Assembly: GCA_951828235.1 (NCBI GenBank)
Contig: OX639965.1
Span: forward strand, 2,894,129-2,958,128
From: an uncultured Gammaproteobacteria bacterium
GTDB lineage: Bacteria > Pseudomonadota > Gammaproteobacteria > Steroidobacterales > Foliamicaceae
Length of the DNA: 64,000 nucleotides
Reading direction: 5' to 3'
Shown: piece after piece, positions 16,745 to 33,820 of the stretch
Numbering within the stretch: position 1 is the first letter of the stretch
Layout of the letters: every line of letters starts with the position of its first letter
Notes under the pieces: generated by a model
What the model saw: the letters and a program-made list of their open reading frames with translations, nothing else
What the model was told of the DNA's origin: nothing
Database searches by the model: none
Made by a program: the position numbers and the translations under genes

Positions 16745-17923
16745 CTAGAGGTTTGAAACGAAATGGCCGATTCGATCCATGCCCTCCTCAATACGCGATT
16801 GATCAAGCGCAAATGAAATCCTGACAAATCCCTCCCCTGCATTGCCGAAACTGTTCCCGGCTATCAGAGCAACTCCTGTTTCCGTCAGAAGGCGATCCTG
16901 AAAGATGCGCCCCGACAATCCCGTATTCGTGATATTCGGAAAAACATAGAACGCGCCGCCGGGCGCCTGGCACGAAAACCAGGAAAGCCCATTCAGCCGG
17001 TCAACCAGCTGCGTTCGGCGCGACGCAAATTCCGACACCATTGCGGATACAGTGTCCTGCGGCCCCTCCAGCGCTGCCAGACCGCCCATCTGAGCGGCGG
17101 TATTCACGCAGGAATGACTGTTGATGGCGAGCCGCGAGACTACATCCATGAGTTGCCGGGGCCATACCGAGTATCCCAGGCGCCATCCCGTCATCGCGTA
17201 GGTCTTGCTCCAACCGTTGAGCACGATCAACCGGTCGCGAATATCCGGGTACTCAAGAAGGCTCACAGGGCGGGATTCATCAAAATAGATCTGGTCGTAG
17301 ATCTCGTCGGACAGAATGGCGACCTGGGGATGGTCCAATAGTCCCTCGACCAGTCGGTCCATGTCCTGCCCGGCAGTTACGCCGCCGGTCGGATTGGCGG
17401 GTGAATTCAGGATGATGAGGCGCGTGCGCTCCGTGACCTGCGACAGAACAGACTCGGGATCGAGAGAAAAACCACGCGATTCCTCCAGGCGATAGGGGAT
17501 CGCCCCCGCTCCGGAAAAATCAATCATTGAGCGATAGATCGGAAACCCGGGATCCGGGTAAAGGATTTCCGCCTCGGACTCGCCGAACATGAGCATCGCG
17601 AAGAACATGACCGGTTTGGCGCCGGGAGTGACCAAGATCAGGTCGGGCGCGACATCGATTCCGAGCCGCCGGTGCAAATTGGCTGCAACCGCTTCGCGAA
17701 GGGCCGGCAGACCCGGCGGATCGGTATAGCCGTGATGAGCGTCCCGCAGCGCTTTGCGGGCCGCCTCAATCGCCGTCTCCGGCGGTTGAGCGTCAGGCTG
17801 TCCTATACCCAGGTTGATGACGTCGCAGCCATCCGCCGCCATTCGGTTCGCACGCATGAGGACGTCAAATGCGCTTTCGGTTCCCAGGCGACTCATTCGC
17901 GCGGCAAGCGTCAATTCGTTCAT
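16745..17923 (-). CDS. PLP-dependent class I/II aminotransferase
   Basis: The 392-aa protein is a fold-type I aminotransferase. It contains VINLGIGQPDAQPPE, LNSPANPTGGV and the PLP-lysine motif LNGWSKTYAMTGWRLGY, with the lysine in WSK. The substrate-arginine motif FVRISFA lies near the C terminus. Length is normal. It resembles aspartate/aromatic-type aminotransferases, but the amino acid used cannot be read from the sequence. It is unrelated in position to the second aminotransferase at 49.8 kb. It is divergent from the glycogen cluster. Confidence 0.9.
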   Translation of the reverse strand: MNELTLAARMSRLGTESAFDVLMRANRMAADGCDVINLGIGQPDAQPPETAIEAARKALRDAHHGYTDPPGLPALREAVAANLHRRLGIDVAPDLILVTPGAKPVMFFAMLMFGESEAEILYPDPGFPIYRSMIDFSGAGAIPYRLEESRGFSLDPESVLSQVTERTRLIILNSPANPTGGVTAGQDMDRLVEGLLDHPQVAILSDEIYDQIYFDESRPVSLLEYPDIRDRLIVLNGWSKTYAMTGWRLGYSVWPRQLMDVVSRLAINSHSCVNTAAQMGGLAALEGPQDTVSAMVSEFASRRTQLVDRLNGLSWFSCQAPGGAFYVFPNITNTGLSGRIFQDRLLTETGVALIAGNSFGNAGEGFVRISFALDQSRIEEGMDRIGHFVSNL

Positions 17924-18121
17924 TTCGCGCGCCTCCCCGGGTCCAGTTCAACGTTGCGACGATTCCTCTCAGCGTACCAGAGTATTGTGCGGAACTCCTT
18001 GTGATCCTGGCAGTGCGTTGAGGCGGGCCCTGGAGAGTAAGATTGCGCCCGGGCGCTTCGTGACCGGAGCGGTCGAGGCACGCTCGCGTGTCGGCGCGCC
18101 CCAAATTCCAGAGAGGCACGA

Positions 18122-19390
18122 ATGAAAACATTCGCAGGGACAAGCGGCCCACTGACCCGCCAGTCGATGGCTTTCGTACTCGCCGGAGGGCGGGGAAGGC
18201 GCCTGGAGGAGCTGACGGACAGGCGGGCGAAACCGGCGGTCTTCTTTGGCGGCAAGAGCCGCATCATCGACTTCGCCTTGTCCAATGCCGTCAATTCGGG
18301 CATTCGCCGCATCGGCGTGGCCACGCAGTACAAGGCCCACAGCCTGATTCGTCATCTGCAACGCGGCTGGAACTTCTTTCAGGCCGAACGCAACGAGATG
18401 CTCGACGTGCTGCCCGCTTCCCAGCGGGTCGACGAGGGACGTTGGTATCTCGGCACGGTTGATGCCGTCACGCAGAACATCGACATCATCGAGAGCTACG
18501 GGGTGCGCTACATCGTTGTCCTCGCCGGCGACCACGTCTACAAGATGGACTACGGCGTCATGCTGGCGCAGCATGTCAACTCCGGCGCCGACGTAACGGT
18601 CGGATGCATCGAGGTGCCGCGCGCGGAGGCGACGGGCTTTGGCGTGATGGACGTGGACGAGAGCAGCCGCATCGTCCGTTTCGTCGAAAAGCCGGCCGAC
18701 CCTCCCGGCATTCCCGGCGACCCGGAGAAAGCTCTCGCGTCCATGGGAATATACGCCTTCGAGACTCGCTTTCTGATCGAGCAGTTACACCGGGACGCGG
18801 CAGATCCGGAGTCGGACCACGACTTCGGCGGCGACCTCATTCCCTACCTGGTGGAAAACGGCAAGGCGGTGGTCCACCGCTTCTCCGACTCTTGCGTCAT
18901 GACGGGTTCCGAACCGCGCCCCTACTGGCGCGATGTCGGCACTGTCGATTCCTTCTGGCTCGCCAACATCGACCTGACCGAGTTTGAGCCGGAACTCGAC
19001 ATCTATTCCCGCAACTGGCCCATCTGGACCTACGCCGAAGTGACGCCGCCGGCCAAGTTCATTCATGATGAAAAGGACCGGCGCGGCTCCGCGGTCTCCT
19101 CCATGGTCTCCGGCGGCTGCATCGTCTCGGGTTCCAATGTCCATCAGAGCCTGCTTTTCACTGGTGTTCATTGCCGCTCCGGCAGCCAGCTCAAGGGAGT
19201 AGTGGCCCTGCCCAACAGCGTCATCAACCGCAATGCGCGCCTGACCCGGGTGGTCCTGGACCGGGGCGTGAACATTCCCGAAGGCCTGGTGGCGGGCGAA
19301 GACCCGGAAGAAGACGCGAAACGATTCCGGGTCACCCATGGGGGCACCACGCTCATAACGCAGCCGATGATCGACGCGCTTGGCGGCTGA
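18122..19390 (+). CDS. glgC: Glucose-1-phosphate adenylyltransferase GlgC
   Basis: GlgC makes ADP-glucose, the first committed step of glycogen synthesis. The 422-aa protein has [35 protein letters not shown] and [13 protein letters not shown], and a C-terminal left-handed beta-helix region ([18 protein letters not shown]). It is the first gene of a seven-gene cluster on the same strand. Two separate fragments of this gene, of 93 and about 77 bases, occur elsewhere in the window (33703-33795 and 39907-39985). Confidence 0.97.
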   Translation: MKTFAGTSGPLTRQSMAFVLAGGRGRRLEELTDRRAKPAVFFGGKSRIIDFALSNAVNSGIRRIGVATQYKAHSLIRHLQRGWNFFQAERNEMLDVLPASQRVDEGRWYLGTVDAVTQNIDIIESYGVRYIVVLAGDHVYKMDYGVMLAQHVNSGADVTVGCIEVPRAEATGFGVMDVDESSRIVRFVEKPADPPGIPGDPEKALASMGIYAFETRFLIEQLHRDAADPESDHDFGGDLIPYLVENGKAVVHRFSDSCVMTGSEPRPYWRDVGTVDSFWLANIDLTEFEPELDIYSRNWPIWTYAEVTPPAKFIHDEKDRRGSAVSSMVSGGCIVSGSNVHQSLLFTGVHCRSGSQLKGVVALPNSVINRNARLTRVVLDRGVNIPEGLVAGEDPEEDAKRFRVTHGGTTLITQPMIDALGG

Positions 19391-19427
19391 TCGCCCCGGG
19401 CAGGGACGGAACAGGAACCCGCTTCTT

Positions 19428-20873
19428 ATGAAGGTGCTGTCGGTCGCTTCCGAGTGTGGGCCCTTCGTCAAGACGGGTGGCCTCGCGGACGTGGTCGGCG
19501 CCCTGCCGGCCGCGCTGGCCCCGCTCGGCGTCGAGATGCGGGTCCTGGCGCCGGGCTATCCCGCCATGATCGCGGCGCTTCCGGATGACGCCGAGGTGCA
19601 TGAACTCGCCCGCCTGCCCGGAGGGAGAGCGCGGCTTTTGACAGGACAGGCCGCGGGGATCGAGGCCATGGTTCTGGATTCTCCCCGACTCTTCGACCGG
19701 CCCGGCAATCCTTATCTTGGTCCCGACGGCAGGGACTGGCACGACAACCACCTGCGCTTCGGCGCCTTGGGCCGCCTCACCGCGCGCATCGCCACCGAGG
19801 GCGTCGGCGGCTGGAAGCCGGACGTGGTGCACCTGCACGACTGGCAGGCGGGCCTCGCCGCAGTCTGGCTCAGATTCGGCCGCCGGCGGGCTCCGCCCAG
19901 CCTGCTGACGATCCACAACATCGCTTTTCAGGGCCTCTTTCCTGCGGAAACAATCGTAACCCTGAGGCTGCCGAAGGCCGGGTTCCACCCCGAGGGTTTC
20001 GAATTCTTCGGACAGCTCGGCTTCCTCAAGGCCGGCCTAGTTTATGCGGACCGAATCTCGACGGTGAGCCCGACCTATGCCCGGGAACTCACGGACCCCG
20101 AGTTCGGCATGGGGCTCGAAGGGGTCATCGAAGCGCGGCGCGCGGAGATGCACGGCATCCTCAACGGCATCGACCGGGAGGCCTGGAATCCCGAAAGCGA
20201 CCTCCATATCGCGTCGCGCTATTCCGCCGCGAGTCCGGCCGGAAAGGACGCAAATCGCGTTGCCCTGGCCCGGCGGTTCGGGCTCCATGCCGCCCCCGAG
20301 GCCCCTCTATTCTGCGTCGTAAGCCGCCTCACCCGGCAGAAGGGGCTGGACCTGCTGCTGGAGGCGCTGCCCCGATTGCTGGCGCGCGGCGCAAGCCTGG
20401 CCCTGCTCGGCTCGGGCGACCCGAACCTGGAAAGCGCGTTCCGGGAGGCGGCCGATCAGAATCCCGAACGGATCGGGGTGGTCATCGGCTGGGACGAGCC
20501 CCTGGCGCACCTGATGCAGGCCGGCGCCGACGTCATCTTGGTCCCGTCACGCTTCGAACCCTGCGGCCTCACCCAGCTCTGCGGTCTGCGCTACGGGGCC
20601 CTGCCGGTGGTCGCAAGAACCGGCGGCCTGGCGGACACGGTGATCGATGCCAACGATGCGGCGCTTCGGGAAGGAGTGGCCACCGGCTTCCAGTTCCCCG
20701 CAGGGTCCTCCGCAGCGCTCGCCGAAGCCATCGACCGGGCCTGCGACGCCTTCGCCAACGGGAAGGTCTGGTCGGCCATGGTAGGCCACGCCATGCGCCA
20801 TCCGGTGGGTTGGGAAGAATCCGCCCACGCCTACGCCAGGCTCTACGCGGAGATGACGGAGAGCGCGCCGTGA
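19428..20873 (+). CDS. glgA: ADP-glucose glycogen synthase GlgA
   Basis: GlgA is a GT5 glycosyltransferase that adds glucose from ADP-glucose to glycogen. The 481-aa protein begins MKVLSVASECGPFVKTGGLADVVGALP, which contains the KTGGL ADP-glucose-binding motif (written here as one motif split by VGALP). The C-terminal domain has VVSRLTRQKGLDLL and PSRFEPCGLTQLCGLRYG. The ATG at 19428 gives the standard N terminus and leaves a 37-base gap after glgC. Its stop overlaps the glgX start by four bases. Confidence 0.96.
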   Translation: MKVLSVASECGPFVKTGGLADVVGALPAALAPLGVEMRVLAPGYPAMIAALPDDAEVHELARLPGGRARLLTGQAAGIEAMVLDSPRLFDRPGNPYLGPDGRDWHDNHLRFGALGRLTARIATEGVGGWKPDVVHLHDWQAGLAAVWLRFGRRRAPPSLLTIHNIAFQGLFPAETIVTLRLPKAGFHPEGFEFFGQLGFLKAGLVYADRISTVSPTYARELTDPEFGMGLEGVIEARRAEMHGILNGIDREAWNPESDLHIASRYSAASPAGKDANRVALARRFGLHAAPEAPLFCVVSRLTRQKGLDLLLEALPRLLARGASLALLGSGDPNLESAFREAADQNPERIGVVIGWDEPLAHLMQAGADVILVPSRFEPCGLTQLCGLRYGALPVVARTGGLADTVIDANDAALREGVATGFQFPAGSSAALAEAIDRACDAFANGKVWSAMVGHAMRHPVGWEESAHAYARLYAEMTESAP

Positions 20874-22965
20874 CGCCGCAAGCGGGGAGCAGGCTGCAGG
20901 CGGGGAGGCCGGATCCCCTGGGCGTGCACTGGGACGGCGAAGGCGCGAACGTGGCCGTGTTCTCGGAGCACGCAACCTGTATGGAACTCTGCCTGTTCTC
21001 GGAAGACGGCCGACGGGAGACCGAGCGCCTGGTCCTTCCGGAACGAAGCGGACCCGTCTGGCACGCCTACGTGCCGGACCTCGCGCCGGGCGCGCTGTAC
21101 GGGCTGCGCGCCCACGGGCCCTATGCGCCCAATGAGGGGCATCGCTTCAATCCCAACAAGCTGCTGCTCGACCCCTACGCCCGGGCCCTGCATGGACACT
21201 TTGCCGCCGGCGACGAGTGCCTCGGCTACGATCCCGCGTCGCCGGAGGGAGACCTCTCCTTCTCGCGCACAGACAGTGCGCCGGCCATGCCGAAGTGCGT
21301 GGTGACGGCGCCCGCCCCGCCGGTGCCGGCCGGAGAGCGGCCGGACACGCCCTGGTCGGAAACCGTGATCTACGAAGCCCACCCCAAGGGGCTCACCCGT
21401 CTGTGGACCTCGCTGCCCGAGGAGCTGCGCGGCACCTACGAGGGCCTTGCGGCAGAGCCGGTGCTGGAATATCTCGTCTCGCTGGGCGTCACCGCGCTGG
21501 AACTGCTGCCCGTGCACGCCTTCCTGGACGATCGCTGGCTGCTCGAGAAAGGGCTGTTGAACTACTGGGGCTACAACAGTATCGCTTTCTTCGCCCTCGA
21601 GCCGCGCTATTTAGGGCCGGCGGGACCGTCCGGCTTTCGCGAGGCAGTGCGCAAACTCCACGCCGCCGGGCTCGAGGTGATCCTGGACGTGGTCTACAAC
21701 CACAGCGCCGAAGGCGATCAAACGGGGCCTACCCTCTCGTTCCGCGGTCTGGACAATGCCGCCTACTATCGCCTGCGCGAAGGCCAGGAGCGCTACTACT
21801 GCAACGACAGCGGCTGCGGCAACACGCTCGATGTCTCCCACCCCTACGTGCTGCGCCTGGTGCTGGACAGCCTGCGCTGGTGGGTGGAGGCCATGGGGGT
21901 CGACGGTTTCCGGTTCGATCTGGCCACGACCCTGGGCCGGGAAGCCCATGGCTTCGACCCTCGTGGCGGCTTCCTCGACGCCCTGCGCCAGGATCCGGTG
22001 CTGAACCGAGCGAAGCTGATCGTGGAGCCCTGGGACCTGGGACCCGGCGGCTACCGGCTGGGCGAGTTTCCGCCCGTGTTCGCCGAGTGGAACGACGCCT
22101 TTCGCGACGGGATGCGGCGCTTCTGGCGCGGCGATGCGCACGGCGCCCAGCACATGGCCGAGCGGCTGCTTGGATCGGCCGGCACCTTCGACCGCGACGG
22201 ACGCAGGAGCTGGTCCTCGGTGAACTTCATCGCCTGCCACGATGGCTTTACCCTGGCCGATGTCACCGCATACGGCGAAAAATGCAATGAGGCGAACGGC
22301 GAGGACAACCGGGACGGCCACCAGGAGAACCTGAGCGATAACTGCGGCGTGGAAGGCGCGAGCGGGGATTCGGAAATCCGCAGGCGCCGGGACCGGCGGC
22401 GGCGCAACCTGCTCGCCAGCGTCTTCCTGGCGCAGGGCACGCCCATGCTGCGTGCCGGAGACGAGGTGGCCGACAGCCAGAGGGGCAACAACAACGCCTG
22501 GTGCCAGGACAACGAGGTCGGCTGGATCGACTGGGCAGCTTCCGACACGAATCTGCTTCGATTCACCCGCCGGCTGATCGCCCTGCGCCGGACTCACTCC
22601 TGCCTGCGGCAGAGCCGCTTCCTGCGTGGACGGGAACGCGCCGAGGACGGGATGCCTGATGTCCAGTGGTTCGGTCTTGGGGGCGGTCCGATCGACTGGG
22701 GAGATCCAGGACTTGACGGCTTCTGCGTGCTGCTCAGGGAGTCCGCCGAGACGCCAGCCTTTGCTGTCAACGGCGAGTGCATGGCGCTCGCCTTCAATCG
22801 ATCGTCCGCGGAGGTCTCGACCCGGCTGCCCGCGCTCGCCTACGGCTGCGTGTGGCTGCGCGTTCTCGACACAGCCCGTCCGGAGGCCCCCCAGACACCT
22901 TGCAGCGACCTTCTGCAACCGGTATCGCCGGAGTCGATCGTCGCCTTTGAAGCCGGAGCCGGGCC

Positions 22966-22969
<4 letters not shown>
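20870..22969 (+). CDS. glgX: Glycogen debranching enzyme GlgX
   Basis: GlgX hydrolyses alpha-1,6 branches of limit dextrin left by GlgP. The 699-aa protein has an N-terminal CBM48-like domain and then a GH13 barrel. Conserved blocks are VYNHSAEG, DGFRFDLATTLG (nucleophile Asp), KLIVEPWDLGPGGY (acid Glu) and IACHDGFTL. The GTG start at 20870 is chosen because it overlaps the glgA stop (GTGA), in keeping with the other junctions of the cluster. Its own stop overlaps malQ. Confidence 0.95.
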
Positions 22970-29083
<6,114 letters not shown>

Positions 29084-29097
29084 GCAGGCCCCGGCAC

Positions 29098-31299
29098 ATG
29101 GTCCGGCCCCTCAACGACCCCGCCCAAAGCGCGGCCCTTGCCCGCGGGGAGCATGACGATCCCTTCGCCTACCTGGGACCCCACCGCCTGGGCGAGGGGG
29201 CCTGGGCGCTGCGGGTCTTCCGGCCCGGCGTGGAGACGGTGACCATGCTGCCCGGCCGCGAGGCCGAGGACCGCGGTCCGGTGGTGCTTGAACCCTTCGA
29301 GCAGGAGGGACTGTTCGCCGCCAGGCTCCGGAGCGACCCGGGCGCGTATCGCCTGAGAATACGCAGCGGAGACATCACCTGGGAGGAGGAAGATCCCTTC
29401 CGCTTCGGCCCGGTGCTTGGGGAGATCGACGAGCATCTGCTGAGCGAAGGCTCTCACCTGGATCTCTGGAAGGTGCTTGGCGCCCACCCCCTTTCCAAAG
29501 ACGGTGTCGCCGGCGTGCACTTCGCGGTCTGGGCGCCCAATGGGCGGCGTGTTTCCGTCGTCGGTGATTTCAATCACTGGGACGGGCGCCGCCACCCGAT
29601 GCGCCGGCGCGGATCGACCGGGGTGTGGGAGATCTTTCTGCCCGGCGTCTCCGAGGGCGACCGCTACAAGTTCGCATTGAGGGGCGTGGATGGCGCCATG
29701 CTGCCGCTCAAGGCCGATCCGATGGGCTTCGGGGCCGAGCACCCGCCGGCCACCGCGTCCATCGTGCGAGAACTCGGTGGGAAGGAGTGGCGCGATGCCG
29801 GCTGGATAGACAAGCGGGGAGAAGCGATCCGGCACGACCGGCCCATCGCCATCTACGAGGCGCACCTCGGCTCCTGGAAACGGGCGGACCAGGGAACGGG
29901 GCCGCTCAGCTACCGCGAGCTGGCCGGGGAGCTGGTGCCCTACGTGCGCGACATGGGGTTCACCCACATCGAGGTGACGCCGGTTTCAGAGCATCCTTAC
30001 GACGGCTCCTGGGGCTATCAGCCCATAGGACTCTACGCACCGACCATACGTCACGGCACCCTCGGAGATTTCCGCGACTTTGTGGAGGCCTGCCATGCCG
30101 CGGAGCTCGGCCTGATCCTCGACTGGGTGCCCGCTCACTTCCCCTCCGACCTGCATGGACTGGGGCGCTTCGACGGCACCTCGCTCTATGAGTACGCCGA
30201 TCCACGCGAGGGTCATCATCAGGACTGGAAAACGCTGATCTACAACTACGCCCGACACGAAGTCCGCAACTACCTGGTCGCCAATGCCCTCTACTGGCTT
30301 GAGGAGTATCACGTCGACGGCCTGCGGGTGGATGCCGTTTCCTCCATGCTCTACCGCGACTACTCGCGCGCGGAGGGCGAGTGGAAGCCGAACGTCCACG
30401 GCGGGCGCGAGAACCTGGAAGCCATCGCCTTCCTGAAGCGCATGAACGAGGTGGTTTACGACCACTGCGAGGGCATCGCCACCTTCGCCGAGGAATCGAC
30501 CTCCTTTCCGGGGATCTCCCGGCCCACCAGCGCGGGCGGGCTCGGCTTCGGCTACAAGTGGAACATGGGCTGGATGAACGACACCCTCGACTACATGGGT
30601 CGCGATCCGGTCCACCGAAAGCATCACCATCACCAGATGACCTTCGGCATTCATTACGCGTTCTCGGAGAACTTCGTGCTGCCGCTCAGCCACGACGAGG
30701 TGGTGCACGGCAAGGGCTCGCTGCTGGCGAGGATGCCGGGCGACGAAGAACAGCGCTTCGCCAACCTGCGCGCCTACTTCGCATTCATGTGGGGGCATCC
30801 CGGCAAGAAGCTCCTCTTCATGGGCCAGGAATTCGCGCAATCGCACGAATGGAACCATGACGCGAGCCTTGACTGGCATCTGCTCGGGGAGCCGCGCCAC
30901 GCCGGCGTGCAGAGGCTGGTCCGCGACCTGAACCACCTCTACCGGAGCACTCCAGCACTCCACGAACTGGACTGCGACAAGACGGGCTTCGAGTGGATCG
31001 AGGCCGAAGCTGCCGAGGAGTCCCTCTACGCCTGGCTGCGCCGGGGCCGGGGCAACGCCGCGCCGGTCGTCGTCGTGTGCAACTTCACTCCGGTGGAGCG
31101 GGCGCCGCAGCGGCTCGGTGTGCCGGCGGCCGGCCGCTGGATAGAACGCATCAATACCGACGCCGCCGAGTACGGCGGCCAGGGCCGGGGCAACTTCGGC
31201 GGCGTACCGAGCGAAGCCGTCGAATACCAGCGCCGTTCAGACTCCATCGAGATCCGACTGCCGCCGCTCTCGACGCTGATCTTCGAGCTCGAACGTTAG
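29098..31299 (+). CDS. glgB: 1,4-alpha-glucan branching enzyme GlgB
   Basis: GlgB introduces alpha-1,6 branches into glycogen. The 733-aa protein has two N-terminal beta domains, the second being CBM48-like (FAVWAPNGRRVSVVGDFNHW). The GH13 barrel carries DGLRVDAVSSMLYRDYSR (nucleophile Asp), ATFAEESTSFPG (acid Glu) and LPLSHDEVVHGKGSL. The ATG at 29098 lies 14 bases after glgP. It is the last gene of the cluster; no strong terminator is seen after it, and insertion-sequence-end-like motifs follow at 31311. Confidence 0.96.
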   Translation: MVRPLNDPAQSAALARGEHDDPFAYLGPHRLGEGAWALRVFRPGVETVTMLPGREAEDRGPVVLEPFEQEGLFAARLRSDPGAYRLRIRSGDITWEEEDPFRFGPVLGEIDEHLLSEGSHLDLWKVLGAHPLSKDGVAGVHFAVWAPNGRRVSVVGDFNHWDGRRHPMRRRGSTGVWEIFLPGVSEGDRYKFALRGVDGAMLPLKADPMGFGAEHPPATASIVRELGGKEWRDAGWIDKRGEAIRHDRPIAIYEAHLGSWKRADQGTGPLSYRELAGELVPYVRDMGFTHIEVTPVSEHPYDGSWGYQPIGLYAPTIRHGTLGDFRDFVEACHAAELGLILDWVPAHFPSDLHGLGRFDGTSLYEYADPREGHHQDWKTLIYNYARHEVRNYLVANALYWLEEYHVDGLRVDAVSSMLYRDYSRAEGEWKPNVHGGRENLEAIAFLKRMNEVVYDHCEGIATFAEESTSFPGISRPTSAGGLGFGYKWNMGWMNDTLDYMGRDPVHRKHHHHQMTFGIHYAFSENFVLPLSHDEVVHGKGSLLARMPGDEEQRFANLRAYFAFMWGHPGKKLLFMGQEFAQSHEWNHDASLDWHLLGEPRHAGVQRLVRDLNHLYRSTPALHELDCDKTGFEWIEAEAAEESLYAWLRRGRGNAAPVVVVCNFTPVERAPQRLGVPAAGRWIERINTDAAEYGGQGRGNFGGVPSEAVEYQRRSDSIEIRLPPLSTLIFELER

Positions 31300-31310
31300 G
31301 CGCCCCCAAA

Positions 31311-31354
31311 CCGGACAGTTTATTTGTTCTAAAACCGGACATTTCTATTTATTG
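31311..31354. repeat. Two insertion-sequence-end-like motifs
   Basis: Two direct copies of a CCGGACA-plus-T-rich motif lie here: CCGGACAGTTTATTTGTT at 31311-31328 and CCGGACATTTCTATTTATTG at 31335-31354. A similar motif recurs at 39329-39346 and a weaker one near 40007-40026. They resemble ends of transposable elements but no transposase is next to them. Confidence 0.4.
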
Positions 31355-31390
31355 CCAACACGCGACCCCGATCGTTGTTGACTGAGGCAA

Positions 31391-31421
31391 TTAATCTGCT
31401 TAGCATCAAAGTTAATCTGCT
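31391..31421 (+). promoter_or_regulatory. Direct repeat, possible operator upstream of the TonB receptor
   Basis: TTAATCTGCT occurs at 31391-31400 and again at 31412-31421. The start-to-start spacing is 21 bases, two helical turns, and the pair lies 60-90 bases before the receptor start. This spacing suits binding of a regulator dimer, but the regulator is unknown. Confidence 0.35.
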
Positions 31422-31480
31422 GGCATGATCGTCGGTCTGTGCATAAGCAGAATATTTAACATAAGTAGAGGATTATTGAC

Positions 31481-33679
31481 ATGCAATGCCGATATCTGTT
31501 CTGGTGCCTTATTGGCCTCTTGTTCTCAGCCGAATACGCAGCAGCCCAAAGTGTGACGCTCGAGGAAATTGTCGTTACGTCACAGAAGCGGGAAGAGTCA
31601 TTGCAATCGGTACCTATTCCCGTGTCGGCCCTGGGCGTCGAACAGTTACAGGACCGGCAAATAGTCGAAGGTCAGGACCTCGAGCGCTACGTTCCAAGCC
31701 TGAAGATGACTTACAACATAACGCAGCCCACAAACCTGTCAGCCTCCCTGCGCGGTTCTCTGGTCCAGGATGCATCGCTGGCCGTGGCGGAATCGCCCTT
31801 CGGCATTTACGTGGACGACGTTTATATAGGCCGGTTGAACGGCAACAATGTACGTCTTGCCGATGTGGAACGGATCGAAGTGCTGCGCGGACCTCAGGGC
31901 ACCCTTTACGGCCGGAACACTTTAGCCGGCGCCATTCGTTTTATCAGCCGTGACCCAGGTGAAGAAACCTGGCTGAAAGCGTCCGCCGGGTTCGGGAATT
32001 ACGATCAATATGAAGCTTCGGCCAGCGCCGGCGGTCCTCTTGGGGACGAGTTCGCCGGTTCTCTCGCTCTGCAATTCAACGGGCATAGCGGATACGGGAC
32101 AAACCTGGCTACAAATTCCAACATCGGTGAACAGAAGAATTGGGCGGCACGGGCCAAACTGCGCTACATGGGCGGCGAGAACTTTGATGCCACCGTCAAC
32201 GTGTCGTATGCCGACAGCCAGAATGACGCCGTCACGATGGTCGGCGCCACCACACCCGATGTGCCGCTCAATCGACAGCATACGGCGAGCGACCTCGTCC
32301 CCACCTTTGGGGGCCTCTATGATGTCTCCATTCCCGACCGGGACTACAGTGGCGGCGGCCGGACGGACATCACCAACCAACCCCGGGGCGATACGGAACA
32401 GCTCGTCACGTCTCTCACAATGTCCTATGACTTTGAGGACACGACATTGAAGTCCATTACGGGGTACGTTGACACGTCTGATTTCTGGGCCAACGATTTT
32501 TCGGGCAGCGGCGCTATTCTGGCTTCAATTGGTACCGACTCCGGACAATTCAGCCAGGAATTACAGCTACAGGGTAGTGCTATTGACGACAGGCTGAACT
32601 ACATATTGGGCGCATTTTATTTTGAGGAAGACTCCACTCAGGACATTGGCTGGTTTTTCGCGTCCGTTGGCGGCACCGTGTCCAGGAGCTCTATCGATGT
32701 CAGTACGGAATCCTATGCGGTCTTCGGTCAGGCTGACTACGCCATCACCGACAGGCTGAACATTACCGGCGGCATCCGCTGGATCAGCGATGAAAAAGAC
32801 TGGCAATTCGACTTTCAGCTGCTGTTTATCCCACTGCCGCCGGAAGTCATCGTAGAAGCTCTGGAATTTGATGCGTGGACGCCCAAGATCGGCCTTGATT
32901 ATGAGGTGGACACCTCGGGACCCGTCGATAGCCTCCTGCTCTACACGTCGGCTGCCAAGGGATTCAAGTCAGGCGGATTCAACGGCATCAACATCTTCAA
33001 CACGAGTGTCGCTCAATCCAGTTACGGGCCGGAAACCAACTGGACCTATGAAATCGGCTTCAAGATGGAAATGTTTGATAATCGGTTCCGTCTGAATTCC
33101 AACTACTTCATCAATCGGGGCACCGATATAACACTCAACGCAAACGTTATCGTCAATGGCAATCCGACCTTTCCTGTCCAAAACGCCGGAAATGTGACCA
33201 TCAAGGGGCTTGAGCTGGAGAGTACTGCAATTTTGTTTGAAGGCTTTACCGCTTTCGTCACAGGAACATTTCTGGATGGCAAGTTCCGTGAAATTGATCC
33301 AACCACCGCGCCGGCAAACTCGTTAGCGGCCTTTGGCGTAGAAGCGGAACCACCCCAGACTGCGGACTTCGCGTTCACTGTCGGCTTTGATTACATCCAT
33401 GATTTCGACCTGGCCGGCCGGGCGGCAGCGATCAAACTGGGCCTGGATTACTACCATACCGATGAGTATGTCCTCGTTGCTACGCAAGAGTTTTTGATAG
33501 ACCCTTATAACCGCATCAATGCTTATGTTGGCCTGGAGTTCAATGAACGATGGGAAGCGCGCCTTGCCATACAGAACCTTGAGGATGACCGCAGCTTCAT
33601 CACCGGGTCACGAGGCCTTGGCGGCTCTATCGCCCTACCGCCACGCACATACAAACTCACGCTGAACTACAGCATGTGA
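31481..33679 (+). CDS. TonB-dependent outer-membrane receptor
   Basis: The 732-aa protein has a signal peptide ending after AEYAAA. A TonB-box-like [13 protein letters not shown] comes next, then a plug domain with VPIPVSALG and [10 protein letters not shown] (the latter followed by [20 protein letters not shown]). The rest is a beta barrel ending in [10 protein letters not shown]. It has the form of the IroN/FyuA-like receptors common in marine Gammaproteobacteria. The substrate is not evident and no degradative genes lie next to it. G+C content is lower than in the glycogen cluster. Confidence 0.9.
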   Translation: MQCRYLFWCLIGLLFSAEYAAAQSVTLEEIVVTSQKREESLQSVPIPVSALGVEQLQDRQIVEGQDLERYVPSLKMTYNITQPTNLSASLRGSLVQDASLAVAESPFGIYVDDVYIGRLNGNNVRLADVERIEVLRGPQGTLYGRNTLAGAIRFISRDPGEETWLKASAGFGNYDQYEASASAGGPLGDEFAGSLALQFNGHSGYGTNLATNSNIGEQKNWAARAKLRYMGGENFDATVNVSYADSQNDAVTMVGATTPDVPLNRQHTASDLVPTFGGLYDVSIPDRDYSGGGRTDITNQPRGDTEQLVTSLTMSYDFEDTTLKSITGYVDTSDFWANDFSGSGAILASIGTDSGQFSQELQLQGSAIDDRLNYILGAFYFEEDSTQDIGWFFASVGGTVSRSSIDVSTESYAVFGQADYAITDRLNITGGIRWISDEKDWQFDFQLLFIPLPPEVIVEALEFDAWTPKIGLDYEVDTSGPVDSLLLYTSAAKGFKSGGFNGINIFNTSVAQSSYGPETNWTYEIGFKMEMFDNRFRLNSNYFINRGTDITLNANVIVNGNPTFPVQNAGNVTIKGLELESTAILFEGFTAFVTGTFLDGKFREIDPTTAPANSLAAFGVEAEPPQTADFAFTVGFDYIHDFDLAGRAAAIKLGLDYYHTDEYVLVATQEFLIDPYNRINAYVGLEFNERWEARLAIQNLEDDRSFITGSRGLGGSIALPPRTYKLTLNYSM

Positions 33680-33702
33680 ATTACCGGTCGCAATTGGCCA
33701 TT

Positions 33703-33795
33703 TGACCCGGCAGTCGATGGCTTACGTACTCGCCGGAGAGCGGGGAAGGCGCCTGGAGGAGCTGACGGACAAGCGGGCGAAACCGGCGGTCTTCT
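33703..33795 (+). pseudogene. 93-base fragment of glgC
   Basis: The sequence matches 18153-18245, the 5' part of glgC, with four differences in 93 bases. In frame it reads [21 protein letters not shown] followed by the same residues as GlgC, with a Gly-to-Glu change in the GGRG nucleotide loop. It has no start or stop of its own and ends abruptly on both sides. It lies between the TonB receptor and the next small gene. Confidence 0.85.
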
Positions 33796-33820
33796 CTCAC
33801 CGGCGTCCGTCGCGGATTGG

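Noticed and set aside
31391-31421. CRISPR-like repeat from the TTAATCTGCT pair
   Set aside because: Only two short copies 21 bases apart and no cas genes. No CRISPR array is seen anywhere in the window.
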